This document shows positions 1-5,916 of a stretch of 6,265 nt of DNA, piece after piece. A program made the translations under genes and the position numbers. Source of the DNA: Treponema sp. (GTDB taxonomy: Bacteria; Spirochaetota; Spirochaetia; Treponematales; Breznakiellaceae); NCBI GenBank assembly GCA_031278755.1, contig JAITJV010000260.1, positions 1 to 6,265 of the forward strand. The letters are read 5' to 3'. Numbering within the stretch: position 1 is the first letter of the stretch; each line of letters begins with the position of its first letter. The notes beneath the pieces were generated by a model that made no database searches, was not told the origin of the DNA, and saw nothing but the letters and a program-made list of their open reading frames with translations.

Positions 1-324
1 AAACTTCCTTACCAGCGCCTTGAGCTGGCCGGCCTTGAGGTTGGCCGTTCCCGGTATTTCCGTATCGCCGGGGATAAAACGCAGCCCCCGCACATCCGTA
101 TCGGCGATAACATCGTTAAAATCCGATTTGACGTCATTAAGGAAGGTCCCTATCCCCAGCTTCGGCGACTGATGCCCAAGCACAAGGTGGAGGTTGGACG
201 CCCCCAGATCCAGATCGGCCAGCACTACCCGCTGCCCCGCCTGGGCAAAGGCTACGGCCAGGTTCGCCGCGACAAGAGACTTGCCCACGCCCCCCTTTCC
301 GCTCGCCACCGGAATAATGCGCAT
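1..324 (-). CDS. MinD/ParA-family P-loop ATPase, N-terminal part (cut by left edge)
   Basis: The first 108 codons of a minus-strand gene are present and the reading frame is open to base 1. The protein begins MRIIPVASGKGGVGKS, which holds the deviant Walker A motif of the MinD/ParA/Mrp ATPases (signature Lys10, P-loop Lys15). The A' motif follows as VVLADLDLGASNLHLVLG, with the Mg-coordinating Asp at residue 39. Known members are ATP-dependent dimers that position division sites, flagella or plasmids, or load Fe-S clusters. The DLDLGASNLHLVLG segment looks closest to the MinD/FlhG branch, but the part needed to tell these apart (C-terminal amphipathic helix, switch II) lies outside the window. 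The ATG overlaps the stop of the upstream membrane-protein gene by one base (TGATG), so the two are very probably co-transcribed and translationally coupled. Family assignment is firm; the cellular role is not determined. Confidence 0.93.
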   Translation of the reverse strand, partial: MRIIPVASGKGGVGKSLVAANLAVAFAQAGQRVVLADLDLGASNLHLVLGHQSPKLGIGTFLNDVKSDFNDVIADTDVRGLRFIPGDTEIPGTANLKAGQLKALVRKF

Positions 325-746
325 CAAAGGCCCCCTTCTCCGGCCGCGGCCGTTTCTTTTAATTTTGAATGCAGCCAAAAAGCCCCGGCGGCGGAAAGAA
401 GATCCCCCAGAAAGAAAACAGCGACGGCGCCCAGCGTGACAACCACCGTTTTGGGATCAAGAAAAATGGAGGCAATTACGCCGCTTCCGGAAAAAAACAG
501 CCAGCCCAGGGAAGCGGCCAGAGCGGCCGCCTTTCCCGTTATATAAAGGGGAAGATACGCCTTGTAATCCGCCGGCCGGATCAGCAAAAACAGGGTCATA
601 AGGGGAAAAAGAACGCCGGGAACCGCGTAAACCGGCCAGGGAAAAGAAACCGGCGGCCGCAAAAAGTACCCAAGAAAAAGGAGAAGCAGCAGGCGGATCA
701 TCTCGTACGCAAAAAGGACCGCCCGCAGGGGCCGGAAAACTTCCAT
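324..746 (-). CDS. Small four-helix integral membrane protein, function unknown
   Basis: This encodes 140 residues from the ATG at 746. The frame is open further upstream to an ATG at 881, but those 45 extra residues are Arg/Cys-rich and look like translated intergenic DNA, whereas the protein from residue 1 (MEVFRPLRAV) is coherent. Four hydrophobic stretches are visible at about residues 9-29, 37-57, 64-86 and 101-125, with short charged loops (RPADYK near 57-62, DPK near 97-99) and a small polar tail. I do not recognise the family. It lies directly upstream of, and is coupled to, the MinD/ParA-type ATPase, so a membrane partner or anchor for that ATPase is a reasonable but unproven guess. 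No strong Shine-Dalgarno sequence precedes the ATG; a run of G lies 15 bases away, which is too far. A miscalled start remains possible. Confidence 0.75.
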   Translation of the reverse strand: MEVFRPLRAVLFAYEMIRLLLLLFLGYFLRPPVSFPWPVYAVPGVLFPLMTLFLLIRPADYKAYLPLYITGKAAALAASLGWLFFSGSGVIASIFLDPKTVVVTLGAVAVFFLGDLLSAAGAFWLHSKLKETAAAGEGGL

Positions 747-752
747 AACTAA

Positions 753-781
753 AAAATAAGGCCCCCGGGGCTTCTGATCAA
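753..781 (-). promoter_or_regulatory. Possible promoter for the membrane-protein/ATPase pair
   Basis: Read on the minus strand, TTGATC (776-781) and TATTTT (753-758) are separated by 17 bases, a sigma70-like arrangement. Transcription would start almost at the ATG at 746, giving a leaderless or nearly leaderless message, consistent with the lack of a Shine-Dalgarno sequence there. Both hexamers are imperfect, so chance occurrence is quite possible. Confidence 0.25.
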
Positions 782-861
782 GTGGTTGGCGCCGCGTACA
801 TCCGCAGGTCCGCGCCGCGCACGCCCGCAGCCGGTCCGGAAATTCTCTTTCGCCGAAATGC

Positions 862-891
862 TTGCGGCAGGGTAGACTCATCCGGTATAAT
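862..891 (+). promoter_or_regulatory. Sigma70-type promoter of the ctpA-rsmE operon
   Basis: A perfect -10 hexamer TATAAT lies at 886-891. A partial -35 (TTGCGG, 862-867, matching the first three consensus bases) lies 18 bases upstream. A transcript would start near 898 and leave a leader of about 30 bases before the ctpA ATG at 930, which contains the ribosome binding site. The location in the divergent gap supports the call; the -35 is weak. Confidence 0.6.
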
Positions 892-918
892 CAAGGTAGT
901 ACAAAGTCAAGGCAGGCC

Positions 919-924
919 GAGGAG
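919..924 (+). promoter_or_regulatory. Ribosome binding site of ctpA
   Basis: GAGGAG ends five bases before the ATG at 930. It fixes that codon as the start in preference to the in-frame ATG ten codons further in (MISRLW). Confidence 0.7.
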
Positions 925-929
925 CCGTT

Positions 930-2423
930 ATGAAAAAAAGTGAAACTATTTCCCGGACTATGATTTCCCGGTTGTGGGTAATTGCAGGCGCGGTGTTCTG
1001 CCTGCTTTTTGCCGCGGCGTCGGCGCCCTATCTGGCGGCCCAGGGCCGCGACGGGAATGTCAAAACTTCGGACAGCAGGCGCTATTCATCCATAATCCAG
1101 AATGTGTTTGATTTTATTCAGCGGCACTATGTGGATGAAGTGGATCCCAGGGTAATTTACGAAGGGGCGATGTCGGGCATGCTCAACGCCCTGGGAGACC
1201 CCTATTCGGTCTATATGCCGGAATCGGAAATGGCGGAACTAAACGACACCACCCGGGGTAATTTCGGCGGGGTCGGCCTTTATATTTCCGCCGGAGATTT
1301 ACAGAGCGACGGAACGATGGACTATGTTGAAGTGGCGGCCCCCATGGAAGACACCCCCGGCTGGCGGGCGGGAATCAACCCCGGCGATCACATTATCGCC
1401 ATTAATAACGAAACGACGGCCGGCATGACCATGGAAGGAGTGCTGTCCCGGCTCCGGGGGATCCCCGGCGAAAAAGTAACGGTGATGATACGCCGCGGCG
1501 AAAAGCTGACCTTTCCCGTCGATATAGTACGCGCGGTTATCGAAGTGCCCACAACCAAATTCTCCATGATAGGCGATATAGGCTACCTTAAACTTATCAC
1601 TTTTACCCCCATGACGCTGGACAGGGCCCGGGACGCCCTCAACGACTTCAAGGCCAAAGGGTACACCAGCCTTGTTCTCGATCTGCGCAACAATTACGGC
1701 GGGCTTCTCGATTCCGCGGTGGGGGTTTCGAGCCTGTTCCTCGACGGCGGCGTTGTGGTAAGCACCAAATCCCGCATCCCCGGGGAAACACGGAATTTTA
1801 ACGCCCGGCGCATCACAATGGTAAGCGAAGAAATACCCATAGTGGTACTTATCAACAAGGGGTCGGCTTCCGCGTCGGAAATAGTAGCCGGCGCCCTTAA
1901 GGACAGGGGCCGGGCCTACCTTGTGGGGGAAAAATCCTCCGGCAAGGGCCTTGTTCAGCAGGTGTACCCTCTGGAAAGCGGGGGCTTTAAAATCACCACC
2001 GCCCGGTACTACACCCCAAGCGACGTCAACATAGACAAGATCGGCATTCCGCCTGACAGGGAAGTCCTGTTCCCCGATTTTACCGAAGCCGACGCGGAAA
2101 AACTCAGCGCCCTCATCAGATCGAACGCGATCCGGTCTTTTATCGAAGCCAACCCGGAAGCGTCCCCGGACGCGGTCAATGCCTTTGCGGGAACCCTCAG
2201 CCGGGAATACGGCCTTGATCAAACTCTTTTACGGCGGCTTGTCAGGAACGAACAGAACAGGACCAGCATAGCCCCGGTTTATGATCTTGAATACGATATA
2301 CAGCTTCAGGAAGCGGTAAACATACTGCGGGGAGGAAATTACCGCGCCCTGATGCAGAACACCAAGACCCTTAAGGTTCTTCAGGAAGAAGCCGTCCGGG
2401 AAGAACTTCCCCTGGCGTCCTGA
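930..2423 (+). CDS. ctpA: S41-family C-terminal processing protease (CtpA/Prc type)
   Basis: A 497-residue serine protease of the carboxyl-terminal processing family, expected in the periplasm, where such enzymes trim or degrade proteins recognised by their C-termini. Residues 1-11 are basic and polar, then about 12-37 form a signal peptide or membrane anchor with no convincing lipobox. The helical cap typical of the family follows (about 53-108, with the ALGDPYSVYM motif at 87-96), then a PDZ domain (about 110-200, GGVGLYIS, NPGDHIIAINN) and the S41 core. The catalytic Ser/Lys pair is intact: Ser314 in GSASASEI and Lys339 in SGKG, 25 residues apart as in E. coli Prc (Ser430/Lys455). Asp325 and Gln343 also match. 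About 110 residues follow the core (385-497), mostly helical in character and without a recognised motif. It heads the operon, and its stop overlaps the start of rsmE. Confidence 0.95.
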   Translation: MKKSETISRTMISRLWVIAGAVFCLLFAAASAPYLAAQGRDGNVKTSDSRRYSSIIQNVFDFIQRHYVDEVDPRVIYEGAMSGMLNALGDPYSVYMPESEMAELNDTTRGNFGGVGLYISAGDLQSDGTMDYVEVAAPMEDTPGWRAGINPGDHIIAINNETTAGMTMEGVLSRLRGIPGEKVTVMIRRGEKLTFPVDIVRAVIEVPTTKFSMIGDIGYLKLITFTPMTLDRARDALNDFKAKGYTSLVLDLRNNYGGLLDSAVGVSSLFLDGGVVVSTKSRIPGETRNFNARRITMVSEEIPIVVLINKGSASASEIVAGALKDRGRAYLVGEKSSGKGLVQQVYPLESGGFKITTARYYTPSDVNIDKIGIPPDREVLFPDFTEADAEKLSALIRSNAIRSFIEANPEASPDAVNAFAGTLSREYGLDQTLLRRLVRNEQNRTSIAPVYDLEYDIQLQEAVNILRGGNYRALMQNTKTLKVLQEEAVREELPLAS

Positions 2424-3247
2424 AACGCTTCATTCTGGACCCGGCCGGATCTCCGGGCGGAGTCCGGGAAACAGTACGTCTGACCGGCAGGGACTATCAC
2501 TACCTGGTCAGGGTGCGCCGCCTTGCCCCCGGCGAGGTTTTCCCCGTTCTGCTTCCCGGCGGGGTCGAAGCCTGCGTCCGCATACAATCCGTTGACGGCG
2601 GCGTACTTACGGGCGTATGCGAGGCGGAAGAAAGCGGCCGGCCCGGCCGCCCGCTGCCGCCCATCGTGCTTTTTCAGGCCCTGCCCAAAGGTTCAAAGAT
2701 GGACCTGATCGTGAGGCAGGCCGCGGAAGGCGGCCTTGCCGAAGTGGTTCCTTTCGCCTCCGAATATTCCGTTCCCCGGGACGGGGCCGGAGAAGAAAAA
2801 ATCCGGCGCTGGGAACGCATCATCAGGGAGGCCCGCCAGCAGAGCGGATCGCGCATTGCGACCGTTCTGCACCGCCCCCTTTCCATGGACGGGCTTTTTG
2901 ATTACTGGGAGGAATTAAAAAGCCGGCCCCTGCCGGACGCGCGGAACCCGCAAAACCCGCGGCGTGCGCCGAAACAGAGCCTGGGGCTGTTTTTTCACCA
3001 GTCCCCCCTTGCGGAGGCCGGTCTCCACGATTATCTTGAAAGCAATCCTGAAATTGTCGCCTTTGCCGTCGGCCCCGAGGGGGGTTTTTCTTCCGCGGAG
3101 GCGGCGTTGTTTCAGGCGGCGGGCTTCAAAGCCCTGACGATAGGGGATACGGTGCTGCGCACCGAAACCGCCGCCCTTTACGGAGCGGCGGCAATACGAA
3201 CCATTCTTTTGGAGAGAACGTTGTGGATGCGGTCCGGGAACGAGTAA
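2420..3247 (+). CDS. rsmE: 16S rRNA (uracil1498-N3)-methyltransferase RsmE, probable CTG start
   Basis: RsmE is a SPOUT-class enzyme that methylates N3 of U1498 in 16S rRNA using S-adenosylmethionine. From CTG at 2420 the protein has 275 residues and begins (M)KRFILDP, aligning with the usual family N-terminus of the type M-x-R-F/Y-F/I; a PUA-like domain follows (to about 70). The SPOUT domain shows ALPKG (87-91), the EARQQSGSR helix, VGPEGG (217-222) and the knot motif GDTVLRTETAALY (242-254). The only standard start, GTG at 2513, would remove 31 residues of the PUA-like domain. An in-frame stop at 2372 and the lack of any ATG, GTG or TTG before 2513 leave CTG 2420 as the best start, in a CTGA overlap with the ctpA stop. 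One oddity is SEYSV (114-118), where homologues usually carry Arg (SER-type). A Pro/Arg-rich stretch (about 168-184) precedes the knot. Confidence 0.93.
   Translation: MKRFILDPAGSPGGVRETVRLTGRDYHYLVRVRRLAPGEVFPVLLPGGVEACVRIQSVDGGVLTGVCEAEESGRPGRPLPPIVLFQALPKGSKMDLIVRQAAEGGLAEVVPFASEYSVPRDGAGEEKIRRWERIIREARQQSGSRIATVLHRPLSMDGLFDYWEELKSRPLPDARNPQNPRRAPKQSLGLFFHQSPLAEAGLHDYLESNPEIVAFAVGPEGGFSSAEAALFQAAGFKALTIGDTVLRTETAALYGAAAIRTILLERTLWMRSGNE
2634..2650 (+). repeat. GC-rich perfect hairpin within rsmE
   Basis: GCGGCCG and CGGCCGC form a 7-bp perfect stem around a 3-base loop. It falls in the stretch coding for the linker between the PUA-like and SPOUT domains (SGRPGRP). It may simply reflect GC-rich Arg/Pro/Gly codons; no U-tract follows, so it is not an intrinsic terminator. 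Confidence 0.4.
3211..3216 (+). promoter_or_regulatory. Ribosome binding site of the WecG-like gene
   Basis: GGAGAG inside the rsmE coding region ends six bases before the GTG at 3223, which identifies that codon as the start of the overlapping downstream gene. Confidence 0.65.
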
Positions 3248-3894
3248 ACTTTCTCAAGGTTCCCATAGACATAATACCCCAGGACGGCCTTAACGATGCG
3301 GTGTATGAACTGCTTGCGTCGGGAAAGGGGCGGAACGTAGTGCTCCTTTCCCTGTGGGATCTGCTCAGGGCGCGGCGCAACAGCGAGTACCGGTCGTATA
3401 TCCTCAACGCGGCGCTGGTCATTCCTATTTCAAAAAGCCTTATAAGCGGCGTCAAATTCCTTACCGGGAAAAAAGCCGTGCGCTACATGCCCTTTGATTT
3501 TGTGGTGCATCTTCTTACCATCCTTGAAGACAGGGAATTCACCCTGTATCTTTTGGGCGGAAGCCGTCAGGTTTTGCGGAAAACCGAAAAAAACATACGC
3601 CAGACCTTCCCCCGCCTCCGCGTCGTCGGCCGCTTTTTCGGCGCCTTCAGGCGCCAGGAAGAAGCCTCCATACTGGAGGCAATACGGAAAGCGTCTCCGT
3701 CCCTTCTTCTTGTAGGCAGGGGGGTGCGGGGCGGGGAACACTGGATAACCCGGAATTCGGGCCAGTTGAATCAGGGCTTAAGGCTCTGGTGCAGCGATCT
3801 TTTCGACGTGTTTGTCGAGCGGAAGCGCCGGCCGTCCCGGCTGACCTTTGACAGGGGCTTTGAATGGACAGGCTTTGTTTTCAAAATCCCCTGA
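3223..3894 (+). CDS. Divergent WecG/TagA/CpsF-family (GT26) glycosyltransferase-like protein
   Basis: A 223-residue protein starting at GTG and overlapping the end of rsmE by 25 bases in another frame. Family features are the N-terminal GLNDAVYELL (22-31), the central FTLYLLGGS (106-114), the FPRLRVVGRFFGAF segment (129-142), ILEAIRKASPSLLLVG (150-165), EHWI (172-175) and a C-terminal FEW (213-215). Family members transfer N-acetylmannosamine or related sugars to lipid-linked carriers during wall or surface polysaccharide synthesis. Several residues normally conserved are changed. The PDG motif, whose Asp is the proposed catalytic base of TagA, reads PIS (68-70). The usual R-x-x-G-x-D reads RYMPFD (87-92). 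The G-x-P-x-Q-E-x-W motif reads GVRGGEHW. The C-terminal appendage is also short. It may therefore have a changed substrate or be catalytically inactive. No other glycan genes lie nearby. Confidence 0.82.
   Translation: MDAVRERVNFLKVPIDIIPQDGLNDAVYELLASGKGRNVVLLSLWDLLRARRNSEYRSYILNAALVIPISKSLISGVKFLTGKKAVRYMPFDFVVHLLTILEDREFTLYLLGGSRQVLRKTEKNIRQTFPRLRVVGRFFGAFRRQEEASILEAIRKASPSLLLVGRGVRGGEHWITRNSGQLNQGLRLWCSDLFDVFVERKRRPSRLTFDRGFEWTGFVFKIP
3640..3655 (+). repeat. Perfect GGCGCC-TTCA-GGCGCC hairpin within the WecG-like gene
   Basis: Two copies of the self-complementary hexamer GGCGCC flank a TTCA loop, giving both a direct and an inverted repeat. It lies in the codons for the GAFRRQ region. 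No U-tract follows on either strand, so a terminator is unlikely; chance in GC-rich coding DNA is possible. Confidence 0.4.
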
Positions 3895-3900
3895 AAATTT

Positions 3901-3916
3901 TAAGGATTTTTCCTTA
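3901..3916. repeat. Perfect inverted repeat upstream of the M30 protease gene (operator or weak terminator)
   Basis: TAAGGA and TCCTTA form a 6-bp perfect inverted repeat around a TTTT loop, seven bases after the stop of the WecG-like gene. The left arm sits where a -35 element would be for the -10-like TATAAA at 3924, so it could be a repressor or activator site. The short, AT-rich stem with a few T residues after it could equally be a weak terminator for the ctpA-rsmE operon. Confidence 0.4.
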
Positions 3917-3923
3917 TTTCTAT

Positions 3924-3929
3924 TATAAA
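3924..3929 (+). promoter_or_regulatory. Candidate -10 element for the lipoprotein operon
   Basis: TATAAA lies in a clearly AT-rich gap (3895-3969) between GC-rich genes, about 40 bases before the next start codon. No good TTGACA-like element is found at the right distance, so the promoter might need an activator. A second candidate, TATTAT at 3934-3939, is nearly as good. Confidence 0.4.
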
Positions 3930-3956
3930 CTGTTATTATTGGCGTATCGTCTTTTC

Positions 3957-3962
3957 AGGAAG
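3957..3962 (+). promoter_or_regulatory. Ribosome binding site of the M30 protease gene
   Basis: AGGAAG ends seven bases before the ATG at 3970, supporting that start. The signal peptide immediately after it agrees. Confidence 0.65.
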
Positions 3963-3969
3963 TAACAAT

Positions 3970-5601
3970 ATGAAACCGACAGCCTTTTTCCTTGCGGCGT
4001 CCCTTTTTCTGGCGGCCTGTAATACAGGAACAAGCAGTCCCGTTACCAGCCCGCTGGTTTATACCCAGACGGTTTATCTTAACAACCAAAGCCTCTTTCT
4101 CGTAAAGGTAAACCGTTCGGATTACAACGTCGGCTACAACTATACCGGATCCGCGTCATCCGTCGGAGATCTTTCCGGGGGAAGATCCGCGGTCCCGGGC
4201 GCCCTCGTTCCCCGTGAATCAGGCGGCGAAATCAGCGCGGATCCCGCCGGACTTGACGCCGGTGAAACCTTTGTGCGCCGCGAGCACGAAAGGTCCCAAA
4301 AGTTTAACAGCAACCCGCCGCCCCTGCCCGCGGAGACGCTTTTGCCGCGAAGGCCGCGCGCTTTTCCTCCGGTGGTGGGAGACCCAAGAGATTTTCATGT
4401 GGAAGACAGCAACGGGAATTTTACTTCCGTCGTCTCCACGACACTCAAGGCGCAGTCGTCAAAGGCCAACGTGTGGATTGCGGACGACAATTTTGACAAC
4501 AGTTCTTCCGCGAATGATGACCAGAAGTTGACCATGGCCCAGGCCGAGGCGCTTGCCGATAAATTTAATACCGCTTATAACCTTGTTACCAACGTATTCG
4601 GCTATGAATACGGCGCCGCCTACGGGCAGCCTTTGGGGGGAAAAGACGGCGATGAAAGAATACAGATCCTTGTCTATGATATTGATTACGATTATTCTTC
4701 CACCCAGACTTCCGGAACCTTCGGCTACTTCTGGAACAAGGATTTTTATACCCAGACTGAACTTGATTCCGCCGGCCTGAGTAATATTAAAACAAACGAC
4801 GCCGAAATAATGTATATAGACGCTCATTTTACCGATTGTGCGCCTGATATGATATATTCAACCCTGATCCACGAATTCCAGCACATGATACATTTCAACG
4901 AAAAATACGTAAGAAGGGGCAAGCGTTCGGAAACCTGGTACAATGAAATGCTTTCGATGCTGGCGGAGGACATGATAGCGCCCATGATAGGCGTAACCGG
5001 CCCTAACAATCTTCCCATGGGCAGGTTCCCCTGGTTTATCCGGGGTTACAGTGAAGGAATAAGCCGGTGGCTTTCCGGTTCGGACGTGTATTTTTCCTAC
5101 GCCAACGCCTATGCCTTCGGCGCTTATCTTGCCAGAAACCTGGGGGGTCCGGCGCTTGTCGAAGCCATGGCGAAAAACAATTACGTCAACAAGGATTCCA
5201 TAAGCGCGGCCCTTGCCGCGGTCAGCCCCGCGCCGGACGTTAAAAATTTTGACCGCGCCCTGTACCGGTTTGCGGAAACCCTTGTTTACAACGGCGCGCC
5301 CGCGGGTAGATTTTCCTTCGGAAGAGCGGCCTCCGGCGTTATAGGCGGAAACACGTATACGTTTAACGGCATTAATATCCGGAACTGGAACAACTCCAAT
5401 ATTTACAGTCCGGCCGACGTCGTTATTAACGCGGGCGGCCCCGGCCCGCTGATATTCAGCCTTAAATATTTATTCGGCATGCCTCCCAATTCGGTTCTTG
5501 TTCAATCAAGACCCGAGTGGCAGAATTTTACAGGGGTTTTGACGGTTACCTTTACGCTCCCCCTCAACCCCTTTATCGATCAGTACCTTCTGATCAGGTA
5601 G
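3970..5601 (+). CDS. M30 (hyicolysin-like) zinc metalloprotease lipoprotein
   Basis: A 543-residue predicted surface or periplasmic lipoprotein. The signal peptide MKPTAFFLAASLFLAAC carries a lipobox LAAC with the lipidated Cys at residue 17. A Ser/Thr/Asn-rich N-terminal part and a Pro/Arg-rich, probably disordered linker (about 60-140) follow. The protease domain starts near 143 (HVEDSNGN) and shows the family's usual order: VWIADDNF (168-175), DERIQILVYDID (228-239), FGYFWNKD (251-258), MYIDAH (281-286), then the zinc site TLIHEFQHMIHF (298-309). His301 and His305 bind zinc and Glu302 is catalytic. Glu326 in WYNEMLSMLAED is the likely third ligand. The last 100 residues or so are Gly/Asn-rich and beta-like. 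Substrate is unknown; in spirochaetes such a protein could act on host or food proteins or on the cell's own envelope. It is followed three bases later by a second lipoprotein gene. Confidence 0.88.
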   Translation: MKPTAFFLAASLFLAACNTGTSSPVTSPLVYTQTVYLNNQSLFLVKVNRSDYNVGYNYTGSASSVGDLSGGRSAVPGALVPRESGGEISADPAGLDAGETFVRREHERSQKFNSNPPPLPAETLLPRRPRAFPPVVGDPRDFHVEDSNGNFTSVVSTTLKAQSSKANVWIADDNFDNSSSANDDQKLTMAQAEALADKFNTAYNLVTNVFGYEYGAAYGQPLGGKDGDERIQILVYDIDYDYSSTQTSGTFGYFWNKDFYTQTELDSAGLSNIKTNDAEIMYIDAHFTDCAPDMIYSTLIHEFQHMIHFNEKYVRRGKRSETWYNEMLSMLAEDMIAPMIGVTGPNNLPMGRFPWFIRGYSEGISRWLSGSDVYFSYANAYAFGAYLARNLGGPALVEAMAKNNYVNKDSISAALAAVSPAPDVKNFDRALYRFAETLVYNGAPAGRFSFGRAASGVIGGNTYTFNGINIRNWNNSNIYSPADVVINAGGPGPLIFSLKYLFGMPPNSVLVQSRPEWQNFTGVLTVTFTLPLNPFIDQYLLIR

Positions 5602-5604
5602 ATC

Positions 5605-5916
5605 ATGAAAAAACGCGTGTTACTGGCGGCTTTATTATCCGCCTGCTTTTTTCCGGGCTGCACAAGCGAAGCAGGCTCGATCATCCGCGGCGGCGTCCGC
5701 ATTTACGGAAGCGATCCCGGCACATACGCCGGCATAGCATCCGAAGACGGCAGAATCTTCGCCGTCTATCCTCCGGAAAAAGAAACGGAGATCAGACAGC
5801 TTCAGGGGTATTATGTGGAATTTACCGTCCGGTTCCTCCCCGATCCCAAAGGGTACGGCAGCCTCTTTCTCAAAGACGGCACGGTAACCCCGCTTTCATG
5901 GAAAATTATTGATTGA
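5605..5916 (+). CDS. Small predicted lipoprotein, function unknown
   Basis: A 103-residue protein whose ATG lies three bases after the stop of the M30 protease gene, so the two form one transcription unit. MKKRVLL begins a lipoprotein signal peptide. Two cysteines could be the lipidation site: Cys14 in LSAC fits the general lipobox, while Cys19 in FPGC gives a more usual signal length but has Pro and Phe near the cut. The mature part (about 85 residues) has alternating hydrophobic and polar residues (RIFAVYPP, YYVEFTVRFL, YGSLFLKDG), suggesting a small beta-barrel such as an OB-like fold; that is inference from pattern only. I recognise no family. Its tight link to the protease suggests a cofactor, chaperone or inhibitor of that enzyme, or simply a second envelope protein under the same control. 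Confidence 0.8.
   Translation: MKKRVLLAALLSACFFPGCTSEAGSIIRGGVRIYGSDPGTYAGIASEDGRIFAVYPPEKETEIRQLQGYYVEFTVRFLPDPKGYGSLFLKDGTVTPLSWKIID

Noticed and set aside
172..752. Plus-strand open frames opposite the ATPase and membrane-protein genes
   Set aside because: They cross the junction of two well-supported minus-strand genes. Their products are Lys/Arg/Pro/Gln-rich and featureless.
747..881. Extension of the membrane protein to an ATG at 881
   Set aside because: The added 45 residues are Arg/Cys-rich, do not resemble a signal or membrane segment, and overlap the divergent promoter of ctpA.
1299..2222. A 307-codon open frame antisense to ctpA
   Set aside because: It lies wholly inside a certain protease gene. 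Its product is rich in Gly/His/Phe/Arg with no recognisable domain, as expected from the complement of GC-rich codons.
2513..3247. rsmE beginning at GTG 2513
   Set aside because: It would delete the first 31 residues of a recognisable PUA-like domain, and the sequence before that GTG (CAGGGACTATCACTACCTGG region) has no well-placed ribosome binding site.
3223..3894. WecG-like gene as a pseudogene
   Set aside because: The frame is intact over the whole length, it has a well-spaced ribosome binding site, and the scaffold motifs are kept; altered catalytic residues alone do not show decay.
5517..5912. Plus-strand open frame over the end of the M30 gene and the small lipoprotein gene
   Set aside because: The product is an Arg/His/Ser-rich shadow in another frame of two genes with clear signal peptides or domains.
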